From: Piscicola geometra
Taxonomy: Eukaryota > Annelida > Clitellata > Hirudinida > Piscicolidae
Reading direction: 5' to 3'
Assembly (NCBI GenBank): GCA_943735955.1
Contig: CALSEQ010000033.1
Location: forward strand, 1,363,501-1,427,500
Length of the DNA: 64,000 nt
This document shows, piece by piece, positions 20,120 through 33,127 of this stretch. The notes below the pieces were generated by a model. That model worked only from the letters and a program-made list of their open reading frames with translations. It was not told where the DNA came from and did not search any database. The first letter of the stretch is position 1; each line of letters starts with the position of its first letter. The position numbers and the translations under genes were made by a program.

Positions 20120-20602
20120 CGAAGTGGATGTGTGACTTTTTGTGTTGTGCGACATAACTGACCACCTCGCTGAATCAGAAGCTGCAGGCACGCAAACTGG
20201 CCATCACGCAGATGTCTAAAAGATCACGGCTTTCTAGCGTAAATCGAACTCGTAGGTGTGAAAAGTGAAACAAGAAAATTTTGTTCACTTTCCTGTTTGT
20301 CAGAGTTCGTCAGTTCCAACTCCAGTAACCTCTTATGTGCTCAATTTTATGGAAAGTTGAGCTGTTTAAAGAGTTTGAACGACGCTCTTCTGACTTCAGA
20401 GCACAAAGGTCTGGCTTTGACTGTAAGTTTCACTTAAATAAGTTATAATAAATGCTAAGTGATTAAACATTTAAAAGTAGTTACATTTGTTCTTCATAAT
20501 TACGAAATACATTTACAAGTTACATCTGGTCCTTTGAAGACAGCCATTATGCTGGTGTGGGCCTCAGTAAAAATAAGTTTGACACCCCTGCCCCATACTA
20601 TA
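20120..20602 (+). pseudogene. hAT transposase relic with 3' terminal inverted repeat
   Basis: Broken frames give DITDHLAESEA near 20,150-20,190 (compare [20 protein letters not shown] in the hAT at 49,300) and LFKEFERRSSDFRAQRSGFD near 20,360-20,420, both typical of GTF2IRD2/Charlie-like hAT transposases. The right end GTTTGACACCCCTGCC (about 20,578-20,593) is the reverse complement of a classic hAT terminus CAGGGGTGTCAAAC. The 5' end was not found. Confidence 0.6.
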
Positions 20603-21474
20603 TATTTTATTCAGTGCTTTAAAAAAAATCGAGAAACATTACAGTATCACTAAACTGCTTCTTGAACTTCATTATTGATCAAGTCGGGATGTGTTAGAAA
20701 CGGTACTCGGAAGCATAGTAATATAAAAAACAGCTGATGTCAATGTTTATTTATCTGTTGAATCAGCTGATGTTTGGTATCTAACAATAGCAAAAAGCGG
20801 CAATATTTTCTTTAGATTTCAGCAAACTATCCGAGGCGAGATGTATCGTAAAATGAACAATAACTGAGGCTTTTTTATTTGCTCATGAAAAAGACTTTTT
20901 AGATGATAATAATGATGATGCTAATGAAAAAGACTGCTGAGATGATGATGATGATAGTGATGAATTTTCTTCAAGCATTGATGACTATTCATTTTCTAAT
21001 ATAGAATTTAAATGCTTTTGGAATCTCTGGCAATTAATCCTTACACTTGCACCACTAAAACCACCAGCACTTAGTTTTAAAGTTTTTGTTTTATAAATAA
21101 CCATTATATAGGTCAAAATATATGCGTGGGTTTTAACTCCTTAAAGTTGTAAAAATGTACCAACATATTTTCATGGAAGTTTGATATAATCATCTTGTAG
21201 ATTATTTGAATATGGATACTCAAGTCTTGATTGAATTATACTTGTCAGATACGAGTAGTTGAATTTTAATGTTAAAGATTTGTTAATCATTAACAGTTAA
21301 TGTTTGAAACTTTTGTTACTTCAATTGAATTAAGTTTATCATAGAAGATTTTCTTTTTCGCCAAGCTCAAATTATAAGAATTTTACACATTTGTCAAAAC
21401 TCATTATTTTTTAGTTGACAAAGAATTTAGAGGCAATTATAAAAGAAGTTTTCTTAAACGACATTGAATGACTA
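20603..21474. other. AT-rich stretch with (GAT)n patch, no gene recognised
   Basis: A GATGATGAT-rich patch lies at about 20,905-20,965. Nothing else recognisable. Confidence 0.5.
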
Positions 21475-22230
21475 TGTATTTTCGACAGCAAACTCACTTT
21501 TAAAAACCACATCACATCTATCATCCAATCATCACACTACCATCTCAAAGCAATCAAACAAATACGCCCATTCATTACTACTGACCTCTCCGCCTCACTT
21601 TCCCGATGTCTAATACTAAGCAGACTTGACTACTGTAACTCGCTATTATACAATATCACCAATCAAGAAAGAAATCGTCTACAGTCAGTTTTAAACAAGG
21701 CTGCTAGAATCACACTCAATTGTGATTACCCAGGCCATCACCTTGCTCAGTCATCAAATGATAATCTTATAAAACTCTACTGGCTTTCTATAGATTTCCG
21801 AATATCTTTAAAAATAGCCATCACTACATTCAAAATTCTTCAAACTTCAATTCCTTCATATCTCAGCGAACTCATAACTAACAAAACATCAAACAAACGT
21901 TCATCTTCATCTTTTCTCCTCAACCAAGAATCCACTATAAACAACATCTCAAAAGAGCATTCCGTCACGCAGCTCCAACATTTTGGAATGCCCTTCCACC
22001 TGCACTTCGCAACATCAACCAATTTTCGACTTTCAAAACCAAATTGAAAACTCATAATTTTAACTTAGCTTATCACTCAAAATGATTATTTCATGCTACT
22101 CTTTGCTTTCCTTTTCATAACACTACTATTATAATTATATTTATTTCCTTATTGCATTACAACGTAGTGAGAGCGCTTCAGTTGCGTGCCGGGGAGCTAT
22201 ACAAAAACGACAATTATTATTATTCTTATT
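21475..22230 (+). pseudogene. L2/CR1-like LINE ORF2 C-terminal fragment with 3' tail
   Basis: The frame contains FDSKLTFKNHITSII, LSRLDYCNSLLYNI and AARITLNCDYPGHH, the region after the RT active site in CR1/L2 LINEs. After a frame break the end reads FWNALPPALRNINQFSTFKT and LKTHNFNLAYH. The 3' UTR contains GAGAGCGCTTCAGTTGCGTG and ends in an ATT-rich tail (about 22,210-22,232). It is a 5'-truncated insertion lacking the RT catalytic core. Confidence 0.8.
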
Positions 22231-23075
22231 CTATAGTAGCCACAAATTAATGTAATTTTCCACCAATTAGTTTTGCAATAACAAAAAAATCATGAAACTA
22301 CAAAAGTCAAACTTTCAATGTTGAGGTTAAGGGCACCACGTTTTGAGATTAAAATAATACAAAAGGTCTTGAAATCATACGCACAATAGTTTATCTAAAA
22401 AAACTATATTGATTTTTAATACATATGAATAAAGAAACTGGTTAAAAAAAGATTATTTGATGCCATTGACATTTATTTGATATAGGCCAAATAACAACAC
22501 GTTTAAACTAACACCTCTTAATATTGTCTAAATATCTAATTGGAAATGGTTTTTCTACTTTTATTGTATTGGTTATGATTAAAGCATTGTGGTGACGAAA
22601 ACTCTTTTTTTATACATTTATAAATTAATTAATATTGATTGAATACTTTCCATAATTATACGCATAGTTTAATTAATGCTTCAATGAAGCATTGCTTCAT
22701 TTAAAAAATACTTTCTTCGAAATGACAGTTTTGTGAAAATAAATTTTGAACATCGAAATAATTTATGAAATTGCATACTGTAACTTATTTGTATAAAGTT
22801 CAACCGTTCTTTATACATTGCTGTGAATAAAAATCCTCTAGCGATCAAAATATTTTTGTCTATATTTGTATAAAACTTCATATCCGGGAACTAACGTATA
22901 GGCGCGTTGAACATGACGTTTTTTAAGGGTTTGAAAATACTTTGAATATCAATACTATCAGAAACATTAAAATAAAGTAATATCATGATTTTAAGAAAAA
23001 TAATTTTTATTATTGTTTATATTATTGATTTATATTATTATTATTGTTTATATTATTGATTATAATCAACATATC
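22231..23075. other. AT-rich stretch, no gene recognised
   Basis: Contains ATTATT-type microsatellite near 23,000-23,065 just before the RTE-like LINE. No supported coding frame. Confidence 0.5.
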
Positions 23076-23865
23076 ATATGGTTCCAAGGTTGTCATAGCC
23101 AAGGGGTGGCAGCGGGGATAAGCTCCCACTGCCTATAAAGTGCTCCTTTACGGCGTGCGTCTCTGTATCATCTCTGACAACTAAGTCCAACTCCTGGCCT
23201 GCTCGCGGCGGAACTGCTCTTACTGACAGGAGAAGGGACAAAGGCGGGTCACTGGCGCCTTAAAACCAGTCGCTTTGGGCAGATGGGGCTCGTCAGCCCG
23301 GGAAGGCAACCCATCTAGGAGAAGGAAAACTCTGACTACCAATCGCTGCTGCCTTGCAAGCTTTCCATTCATGGAAAAGGCTTTGGGAGTCAACCCTGAG
23401 AAAAAAACAGGAGTCGGAGTCCCTAAGGCGGTGGATCGTCATCTATGATGTCCTTCCGGCAACTACTGCAGCCAAGTCGGCTCTAAGCGTGGTGCTTGCA
23501 CCCCCTTGGATCTAGTCAACAAAGCCGAGAGTTTGGGCAGTACAAGACCTCCACACGCTTTGCCTAGGCTAGCGCCCTGGAGATGTACACTCCAGTCTCG
23601 CTTTACGGCGAGAGCACAAACAAGATGACAGCAGTTTACGGGTTATAAGTCCCTGCTCAATTGGCGTAGAGCTGGACGCCACGGGTTGTCTTCAATGGTG
23701 GGAGGGACTCTCGCAGTCCCTTGGTAACTACCGCCCGTGCAGCCCCCGGTCAAAAAGGTGTTACCCGTCACGGCCTGCCTGCTTCAGTGGGTACCTGGAG
23801 CTTATAGCACAGCTCAACAAGCAGGCTGTTATCTTTACGCACCAAACAACTACAAATACAAAAAG

Positions 23866-24993
23866 ATGGAGATTCCAGCTCTCCGTATCGCAAGCTGGAA
23901 CGTACGTACTATGCGCACTGGACTGAGTGATGACCTTCGTGAGATTGAAGACTTTCGCAAGACTGCAGTCATTGATCATGAGCTGCACAGACTAAACGTT
24001 GATGTTGCAGCTCTACTGGAAACGCGTCTTCCAGAGTCTGGATTCTTGAGGGAGGAAAACTACACGTTCTTTTGGCAGGGAAAAGGAGAAGAGGAGACCA
24101 GGGAACACGGAGTCGGCTTCGCCATCAAGAACACCCTGCTTTGCATGTCCGAACCTCCTTCCCGCGGCACAGATAGAATTCTCACTCTACGCCTTCTCAC
24201 AGCATCTGGCTTTGCTAATCTTCTGTGCATCTAGGCACCGACCATGCAAGCCAGCACCAAGACTAAAGATCAATTCTACGAACAACCAAACAGCGTTGTT
24301 GCCACAGTCCCTGCCTCCGAACAACTCTACCTTTTGGGAGATTTTAACGCCCGTGTTGGCTCTGACCACGACTCATGGCCAGATGTGCTGGGTCACCATG
24401 GCATCGGGAAAATGAACGAAAACGACCAGAGACTATTCGAATTCTGTTGCTACCACAACCTGTGCGTAACAAACACATACTTCCAGAGCAAAGCATGTCA
24501 CAAGGTGTCCTGAAGACATCCAAGATCAAATCATTGGCATCAACTGGACTTGATCATCACCAGGCACAACTCGTTGAACAACGTCCGCAGCACCAGAGCT
24601 TACCATAGCGCCAATTGCGATACAGATCACGTCAAAGATAAAGTTGCGCCCCAAGAAGAAATGCCAGCCGAAAATCAGACCACCCATCAGGCCAAAAACC
24701 AGGAGTTCATAGATCGGCTGGGGGAGATGCAACACTGCGACCAAGAGCCTAATGCGGAAAGCAGATGGAACTTGCTCCAGAATACTATCTTCAGAACTGC
24801 TTTACTCACGTATGGCAAAAAGGAACACAAGAACACCGATTGGTTTGAAGCGAATGCGGCAGATCTTGAGCCTGTTATTGACGCCAAGAGAAAGGCATTG
24901 ATTGATTACAAACGCGACCCGAGTCAGTCCACCTTCGAAGTGTTGAAAGCTGCCCGAAGAAAAGCCCAGCAGACGGCTCGACGGCGCAAATGA
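23866..24993 (+). pseudogene. RTE-like LINE endonuclease domain and linker
   Basis: The frame begins MEIPALRIASWNVRTMRTGL and shows the EN motifs SWNVRTM, ALLETRLPESG, HGVGFAIKN and YLLGDFNARVG. In-frame stops replace Tyr at about 24,232 (LLCI-stop-APTM) and Trp at about 24,511; the frame is otherwise kept to 24,993. The linker contains SRWNLLQNTIFRTALLTYGK. It is of the type often labelled craniofacial development protein 2-like in animal genomes, which is in fact an RTE endonuclease. Confidence 0.8.
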
Positions 24994-25097
24994 CTATTGG
25001 CTTCAACTGGCGAATAGCATCCAACAAGCATCAGACGCTGGCAACGTAAGGCATCAAAAAAGCAACAGGCAAGTAAGCAAAGAAGACTGCACCCTTA

Positions 25098-26127
25098 ATG
25101 TCTAAATCAGGAGAGACCATCACAGACAAGCAAATGGCAAGGTGGGTCAAACACTATCTGGAACTTTATTCTAAAGAAAACTTTTTGACTCAGATAGCAC
25201 TGGACGCTATTGAAGACTTCATAATTAAGAGTGGGGTCAAACAGGGTTGTGTGCTAGTGCATACATTGCTTCTCGATGCTGTTGAACTTTGCATTTAAAG
25301 AGTATGCCGAATGTGTCCAGTTACACACCAGAAGTGACGGGAAACTGCTGAACATGGCACGCCTAAGAGCAAAGACAAAAATTAGCACTGTCCTCATCAG
25401 AGACATGCTGTTCGCTGATGATGCGGCCCTGGTGTCACACACGGAGGAACACCTTCAGCAGCTGATGAATCGCTTTGCTCAGGCTTGCAGGGAATTCGGT
25501 CTGACCATCAGTATAAAGAAAACCAACATCATGGGTCAAGACATTCCTGTTCCACCCTCAATCACAATCGACAATCAGGTGCTGGAGGCCACTGACAAGT
25601 TCACATACTTGGGTTCAGTCATTACTAGAGGCCTATCCCTCGACATTGAGATTGATAAGAGGCTCGCCGAAGCGGCCAGCGTCATCGCCAGATTGAGCAA
25701 ACGTGTATAGACCAACAACCAACTGACACGAAACATCAAGCTCAAAGTGTACCAGGCATGCGTTCTCAGCACTCTGTTGTATGGCAGCGAAACCTGGACC
25801 ACCTATGCCATGCAAGAAGATCGTCTCGAAAGCTTTCATCTTCGCTGTCTCCGACGCATCCTTGGCATAACATGGCAAGACAAAGTTACCAACACAGCTG
25901 TACTCAATCAAGCCAACTCACTCAGCATACACCTCCTTCTATGCCGAAGACGTTTACGCTGGCTGAGTCACGTGCGTAGAATGGAAGAAGGTCGCATACC
26001 CAAGGACATCCTCTATGACGAGCTGGCTACAGGACACCGTCCAGTCGCTCGCAACTACGCTTCAAAGACGTCTGCAAACGCGACTTCAAACTTACGGGTA
26101 TCGACTCGGGCAGATGGGAAGAGCTAG
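25098..26127 (+). pseudogene. RTE-like LINE reverse transcriptase, internal deletion
   Basis: After MARWVKHYLELYSKEN the frame jumps to GVKQGCVLVHTLLLDAVE, so the RT motifs before GVKQG are deleted. From 25,276 the frame has the intact catalytic MLFADDAALVSHTEEH and FTYLGSVITRGLSLDIEIDK, a stop at about 25,708 replacing Trp, then VYQACVLSTLLYGSETWTTY and LRWLSHVRRMEEGRIPKDIL, ending near 26,127. Confidence 0.85.
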
Positions 26128-26150
26128 CCGATGATTTTTTTGTGAATTGA

Positions 26151-26769
26151 AGAAAAAAAATCTTATCTTTAAAAGAATTCTTACTAAACTTATGGAATTA
26201 TTTATATATATATAAATTATTTATATATAAAAATATTTAAAAACCCTCATCATTAAAAAAATGAATCAATCAAAAATGAATCTTCATTTTGAGCTTTCTG
26301 GAAACGTTTATCGTTTTTTCCCAAGAATCAACTAGTTTAAGGGAAAAAAATGTCTTCTTGACGGCAACGGACTCTAAGGAGTTAATTTTTTATTTATTAA
26401 TAAAATAGAAGCACGTGTTAAAACAATGAATGAGCCTGAGAGCCTAAAACCCGGTACTGACGTCTAAGCGCGTTTAAATTCATTGTTAAAGTGTTTAAAA
26501 TGTAAAGTGAATTTTTGCCTAGTCTTGTTAGAGTTTAACAATCCGCCAGTCAAGTGTTTGGAAACACATTGAATAGCAAGGCCATCGGAATTATTTAATG
26601 AATATAACTGTCCTTAGTTGTAATTTAAATCAACACCTTATAGATTATATGGTTTTAATACATTTTCATTTCAAAAAGCTATTAGAAACAATAAAAACAA
26701 TTATTACATTTTTGCAATAATAATCAACAAATTGTTATCATTAAGCGCTGGATCGCGTGATCGGGAGGT
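26151..26769. other. AT-rich junction, no gene recognised
   Basis: Lies between the RTE LINE and the satellite block. Contains (TATA)n near 26,205-26,235 and the phrase GAGCCTGAGAGCCTAAAACC. No coding frame supported. Confidence 0.5.
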
Positions 26770-29700
26770 ATGTAAGGCACGTCTGGAACTCAAATGGAAT
26801 TTGTAAATTATCATGAATGTTTCAAACTTATTATATAATTAACATGAACTAATGAATTTGAGAAGCAAATATATCAGGCTCGTTCAATATTTTCACAATG
26901 ACCAGTTGCTACCTCAGAATCGCTTGATCTCTTTGTCAAATGGAATTTGTTAATTATCATGAATGTTTTCAACTAATTATATAATTAACATGAATAAATA
27001 AATTTGAGAAACAAATATTTCATCATTGATTTTTATAATAATTGTGTAATATAATGTTTCCAGTCTTTCTGATAGCTTTGGTAACAAAAGTAGTTTCAAA
27101 CACTTATACAAGAGTATTGTTGAACGTGCTAATGTGTCAGTTTCAGGCTATCAGGCTCGTTCAATATTTTCACAATGACCAGTTGCTACTGCAGAATCGC
27201 TTGATCTCCTTGTCAAATGGAATTTGTTAATTATCATGAATACTTTAAACTAATTATATGAAATAAAAAAATATTTTAAATGAAATAAGTAAAAATGCAA
27301 AACGAAACAACTTTATGATTTCGTTAATATTAACTCTATTTTGAAAGAATTCAGAGGCAAGAATTCAAAATCTTAAATAGCATGAAATTAAACCGATTAG
27401 ACGTTAACGTTGTTGAACGTGCTAATGCGTCAGTTACCGGGTTTCAGGCTATCACGCTCAGGTTTCAGGTTTTCACAATGATCCGTTGCTACTGTAGAAT
27501 CGCTTGATCTCCTTGTCAAATGGCATTTGTTAATTATCATGAATATTTTAAACTAATTATATAAAATATAAAAATATTTCAAATGAAATAAGTAAAAATG
27601 CAAAACGAAACAACTTTATGATTTCGTTAATATTAACTCTATTTTGAAAGAATTCTTAAGCATGAATACAAATTTGTTTATACTTAAATAGCATGAAATT
27701 AAACCAATAAGACGTTAATCGCGACTTTTCCAGCTATCAGCCTGGTTCAATAATGTGATACAATATTAGTTAGTTTGGGAAACAATTATTTAATCATTAT
27801 TTATTAATATAATTATGTAATATAATGTTTTCAGTCTTTCTGATAGCGTTGATAACAAAAGTAGTTTCAAACACTTATACAAGAGTATTGTTGAACTTGC
27901 AAAGGCGTCAGTTACTGGGTTTCAGGCTACAGGCTCGTTTAATATTTTCACAATGACTAGTTGCTACCTCAGAATCGCTTGATCTCCTTGTCAAATGGAA
28001 TTTGTTAATTATCATGAATAGCGTTGATAACAAAAGTAGTTTCGAACAAGAGTATTGTCGAACGCGATTATACGTCAGTTACCGGGTTATCAGACTCGTT
28101 CAATATTTTCACAATAACCAGTTGCTACTGCAGAATCGCTTGATCTCCTTGTCAAATGGAATTTGTAAATTATCATGAAAGTTTTAAACTTATTATATAA
28201 TTAACATGAACAAATGAATTTGAGAAGCAAATATCTTATTCTTATTTATTTTTATAATTATGTAATGAAAGGTTTTCCTTGTTTCTGATAGCGTTGATGA
28301 CAAAAGTAGTTTCAAACACGTATACTAGAACGCGATTAGACGTTAGTTACCGGGTTTCAGGCTATCAGTCTCGTTCAATATTTTCACAATGATCCGTTGC
28401 TACTGCAGAATCGCTTGATCTCCTTGTCAAATGGCATTTGTTAATTATCATGAATATTTTAAAATAATTGTATAAAATATAAAAATATTTCAAATGAAAT
28501 AAGTAAAAATGCAAAACGAAACAACTTTATGATTTCGTTAATATTAACTCTATTTTGAAAGAATTCTTAAGCATGAATACAAATTTGTTTATACTTAAAT
28601 AGCATGAAATTAAACCAATAAGACGTTAATCGCCACGTTTCCAGCTATCAACCTGGTTCAATAATGTGATACAAGATTAGTTAGTTTGAGAAACAATTAT
28701 TTCATCATTATTTATTAATATAATTATGTAATATAATGTTTTCAGTCTTTCTGATAGCGTTGATAACAAAAGTAGTTTCAAACACTTATACAAGAGTATT
28801 GTTGAACTTGCAAAGGCGTCAGTTACTGGGTTTCAGGCTACAGGCTCGTTTAATATTTTCACAATGACTAGTTGCTACCTCAGAATCGCTTGATCTCCTT
28901 GTCAAATGGAATTTGTTAATTATCATGAATAGCGTTGATAACAAAAGTAGTTTCGAACAAGAGTATTGTCGAACGCGATTATACGTCAGTTACCGGGTTA
29001 TCAGACTCGTTCAATATTTTCACAATAACCAGTTGCTACTGCAGAATCGCTTGATCTCCTTGTCAAATGGAATTTGTAAATTATCATGAAAGTTTTAAAC
29101 TTATTATATAATTAACATGAACAAATGAATTTGAGAAGCAAATATCTTATTCTTATTTATTTTTATAATTATGTAATGAAAGGTTTTCCTTGTTTCTGAT
29201 AGCGTTGATGACAAAAGTAGTTTCAAACACGTATACTAGAACGCGATTAGACGTTAGTTACCGGGTTTCAGGCTATCAGTCTCGTTCAATATTTTCACAA
29301 TGATCCGTTGCTACTGCAGAATCGCTTGATCTCCTTGTCAAATGGCATTTGTTAATTATCATGAATATTTTAAACTAATTGTATAAAATATAAAAATATT
29401 TCAAATGAAATAAGTAAAAATGCAAAACGAAACAACTTTATGATTTCGTTAATATTAACTCTATTTTGAAAGAATTCTTAAGCATGAATACAAATTTGTT
29501 TATACTTAAATAGCATGAAATTAAACCAATAAGACGTTAATCGCCACGTTTCCAGCTATCAACCTGGTTCAATAATGTGATACAAGATTAATTAGTTTGA
29601 GAAACAATTATTTCATCATTATTTATTAATATAATTATGTAATATAATGTTTTCAGTCTTTCTGATAGCGTTGATAACAAAAGTAGTTTCAAACACTTAT

Positions 29701-32700
29701 ACAAGAGTATTGTTGAACTTGCAAAGGCGTCAGTTACTGGGTTTCAGGCTACAGGCTCGTTTAATATTTTCACAATGACTAGTTGCTACCTCAGAATCGC
29801 TTGATCTCCTTGTCAAATGGAATTTGTTAATTATCATGAATAGCGTTGATAACAAAAGTAGATTCGAACAAGAGTATTGTCGAACGCGATTATACGTCAG
29901 TTACCGGGTTATCAGACTCGTTCAATATTTTCACAATAACCAGTTGCTACTGCAGAATCGCTTGATCTCCTTGTCAAATGGAATTTGTAAATTATCATGA
30001 ATGTTTTAAACTTATTATATAATTAACATGAACAAATGAATTTGAGAAGCAAATATCTTTATTTTATTTATTTTTATAATTATGTAATGAAATGTTTTCC
30101 TTGTTTCTGATAGCGTTGATGACAAAAGTAGTTTCAAACACGTATACTAGAACGCGATTAGACGTTAGTTACCGGGTTTCAGGCTATCAGTCTCGTTCAA
30201 TATTTTCACAATGATCCGTTGCTACTGCAGAATCGCTTGATCTCCTTGTCAAATGGCATTTGTTAATTATCATGAATATTTTAAACTAATTATATAAAAT
30301 ATAAAAATATTTCAAATGAAATAAGTAAAAAGGCAAAACGAAACAACTTTATGATTTCGTTAATATTAACTCTATTTTGAAAGAATTCTTAAGCATGAAT
30401 ACAAATTTGTTTATACTTAAATAGCATGAAATTAAACCAATAAGACGTTAATCGCCACGTTTCCAACTATCAACCTGGTTCAATAACGTGATACAAGATT
30501 AGTTAGTTTGAGAAACAATTATTTCATCATTATTTATTAATATAATTATGTAATATAATGTTTTCAGTCTTTCTGATAGCGTTGATAACAAAAGTAGTTC
30601 AAACACTTATACAAGAGTATTGTTGAACTTGCAAAAGCGTCAGTTACCGGGTTTCAGGCTATCAGGCTCTTTCAATATTTTCACATTGACCAGTTGCTAC
30701 CTCAGAATCGCTTGATCTCCTTGTCAAATCGAATTTGTAAATTATCATGAATGTTTTCAACTAATTATATAATAAACATGAATAAATAAATTTGAGAAAC
30801 AAATATTTCATCATTAATTTTCATAATAATTATGTAATATAATGTTTTCAGTCTTTCTGATAGCGTTGATAACAAAAGTAGTTTCAAAAACTTATACAAG
30901 AGTATTGTTGAACGTGCTAATGCGTCAGTTACCGGGTTTCAGGCTATCACGCTTGTTCAATGTTTTCACAATGATCCGTTGCTACTGCAAAATCGCTTGA
31001 TCTTGTCAAATGGCATTTGTTAATTGTCATGAATATTTTAAACTAATTATATAAAATATAAAAATATAAATGAAATAAGTAAAAATGCAAAACGAAACAA
31101 CTTTATGATTTCGTTAATATTAACTCTATTTTGAAAGAATTCTTAAGCATGAATACAAATTTGTTTATACTTAAATAGCATGAAATTAAACCAATAAGAC
31201 GTTAATCGCCACGTTTCCAGCTATCAGCCTGGTTCAATAATGTGATACAAGATTAGTTAGTTTGAGAAACTAATGAATTTGAGAAGCAAATGTATCAGGC
31301 TTGTTCAATATTTTCACAATGACCAGTTGCTACCTCAGAATCGCTTGATCTCCTTGTCAAATGAAATTTGTAAATTATCATGAATGTTTTTAAATTATTA
31401 TATAATCAACATGAACAAATGAATTTGAGAAGCAAAGATCTTATTCTTATTTATTTTTATAATTATGTAATGAAATGTTTTCCTTGTTTCTGATAGCGTT
31501 GATGACAAAAGTAGTTTCAAACACGTATACTAGAACGCAATTAGACGTTAGTTTTCGGGTTTCAGGCTATCAGTCTCGTTCAATATTTTCACAATGACCC
31601 GTTGCTACTGCAGAATCGCTTGATCTCCTTGTCAAATAAAATTTGTGAATTATCATGAATGTTTTGAACAAATTATATAATTAACATTTCAAAAATTCAA
31701 ATATAATAAATAATATTGCAGAAATGAAAAAAAATTATGATTTCGTTTATATTAACTCTATTTTGAAAGAATTCTAAAGCATGAATTCCTTTATACCTAA
31801 ATAGCATGAATTTAAATTGATTAGACGGTTATTGCCTCGTTTCCAGCTATCATCCTCGTTCAATAATATAGTACAAGAAAAGTGAATTTAACAAACAAAT
31901 ATTTCATCATTAATTTTTATTATAATTATGTAATATAATGTTTTCAGTCTTTATGATAGCGTTGATAACAAAAGTAGTCTCAAACACTTATACAAGACTA
32001 TTGTTGAACGTGTTAATGCGTCAGTTACCGGGTTCTCAGGCTATCAGGCTCGTTCAATATTTTCACAATGACCAGTTGCTACTGCAGAATCGCTTGATCT
32101 CCTTGTCAAATGGAATTTGTTAATTATCATGAATATTTTAAACTAAATATATAAAATATAAAAATATTTTAAATGAAATAGGTAAAAATGCAAAACGAAA
32201 CAACTTTATGATTTCGTTAATATTAACTCTATTTTGAAAGAATTCTTAAGCAAGAATTCAAATTCGTGTATACTTTAAAAATATAAAAATCTTCTTATAT
32301 ATTTTAATTTATATTATAATTATGTATTAAAATCTTTTAAATCTTTTTAATAGCGTTTATATCAGACGTTTTTTCTAACATTCAAATAAACAAGGTCATA
32401 CGTTAGTTACCGGGATTCAGGCTATCAGACTCGATCAATATTTTCACAATACCACCATGCAACCTAAAATTCGATATCTCTTTGTTAAATTAGAATTATT
32501 GAAAAATCATGGATGTTTTGAAATAATTATATAATAAAATAAAACAAATGATGAGTTTTATGAAAAAAATTATGACATTTTGATAGCATTGATATTTTAA
32601 TTCTTTAAAAATAATTCAAAAGCTTGAATTCCAACTTGTTTATACCTTAATTGCTATGTTTCAGGCTCTCAGGCTCGTTCGATATAATCTTGACCGCTAT

Positions 32701-32740
32701 AAAATATAACTTTGGTTAGAAAAACAAATAATCAATAATA
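26770..32740. repeat. Higher-order satellite, 911-bp unit
   Basis: The phrase GACGTTAATCG recurs at 27,711, 28,622, 29,533 and 30,444, giving three exact 911-bp periods, then at 31,198 (754 bp). Each unit contains about three diverged submodules with GATAGCGTTGATAACAAAAG and CGCTTGATCTCCTTGTCAAA. The right portion (31,268-32,740) is the duplicate of 1-1,510. Position beside telomere-capped elements suggests a subtelomeric satellite; no gene is seen. Confidence 0.9.
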
Positions 32741-32982
32741 TTTTTATAACTTTAGGATTTTGACGAGTTTATTTTCACGAGAAATTTAGGTTTGGAACAT
32801 TTCTTAACAAAAAGACCAAATAGAAAAAAGGAAATTGAACTAGAAAAAAATTACATTACAAAAGTAGAAGTTAAACAAGCAAAGAATTCAATTACAAAAG
32901 AAGAATTAAATGGTATCAGAAAACACGGTTAAACTGAAACTACACGATGCACTAGAAACTTCGTTGTTAATCTGGCATGTCC

Positions 32983-33009
32983 GGGGTTAGGGTTAGGGTT
33001 AGGGTTAGG
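32983..33009 (+). repeat. Short interstitial telomere tract, duplicate
   Basis: Same four-repeat tract as at 1,752, again at the boundary between satellite and the PLE 3' end. Confidence 0.9.
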
Positions 33010-33127
33010 TTTTTGTGTGAGATTCAGTTTCCTGATTCTCAGATTCTTTCCGGTTTATGGTTTGGTTCTGCTCGGTAACGTTCTCAATATATTCCTTTCA
33101 TGGTTAGTGGTTTTATTTGTTGTTTTG

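Larger units (their letters stand above)
23080..26150 (+). mobile_element. RTE-like LINE, decayed, with G+C-rich 5' region
   Basis: The element is conspicuously richer in G+C than its surroundings. The 5' region (23,080-23,860) contains the phrases GGCTCGTCAGCCCGGGAAGG and AACCCATCTAGGAGAAGG. An apurinic-like endonuclease and a reverse transcriptase follow, and the 3' end is at about 26,150. At least three in-frame stops and one internal deletion show that it is dead. The base composition suggests either late arrival or a different compositional history. Confidence 0.8.
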
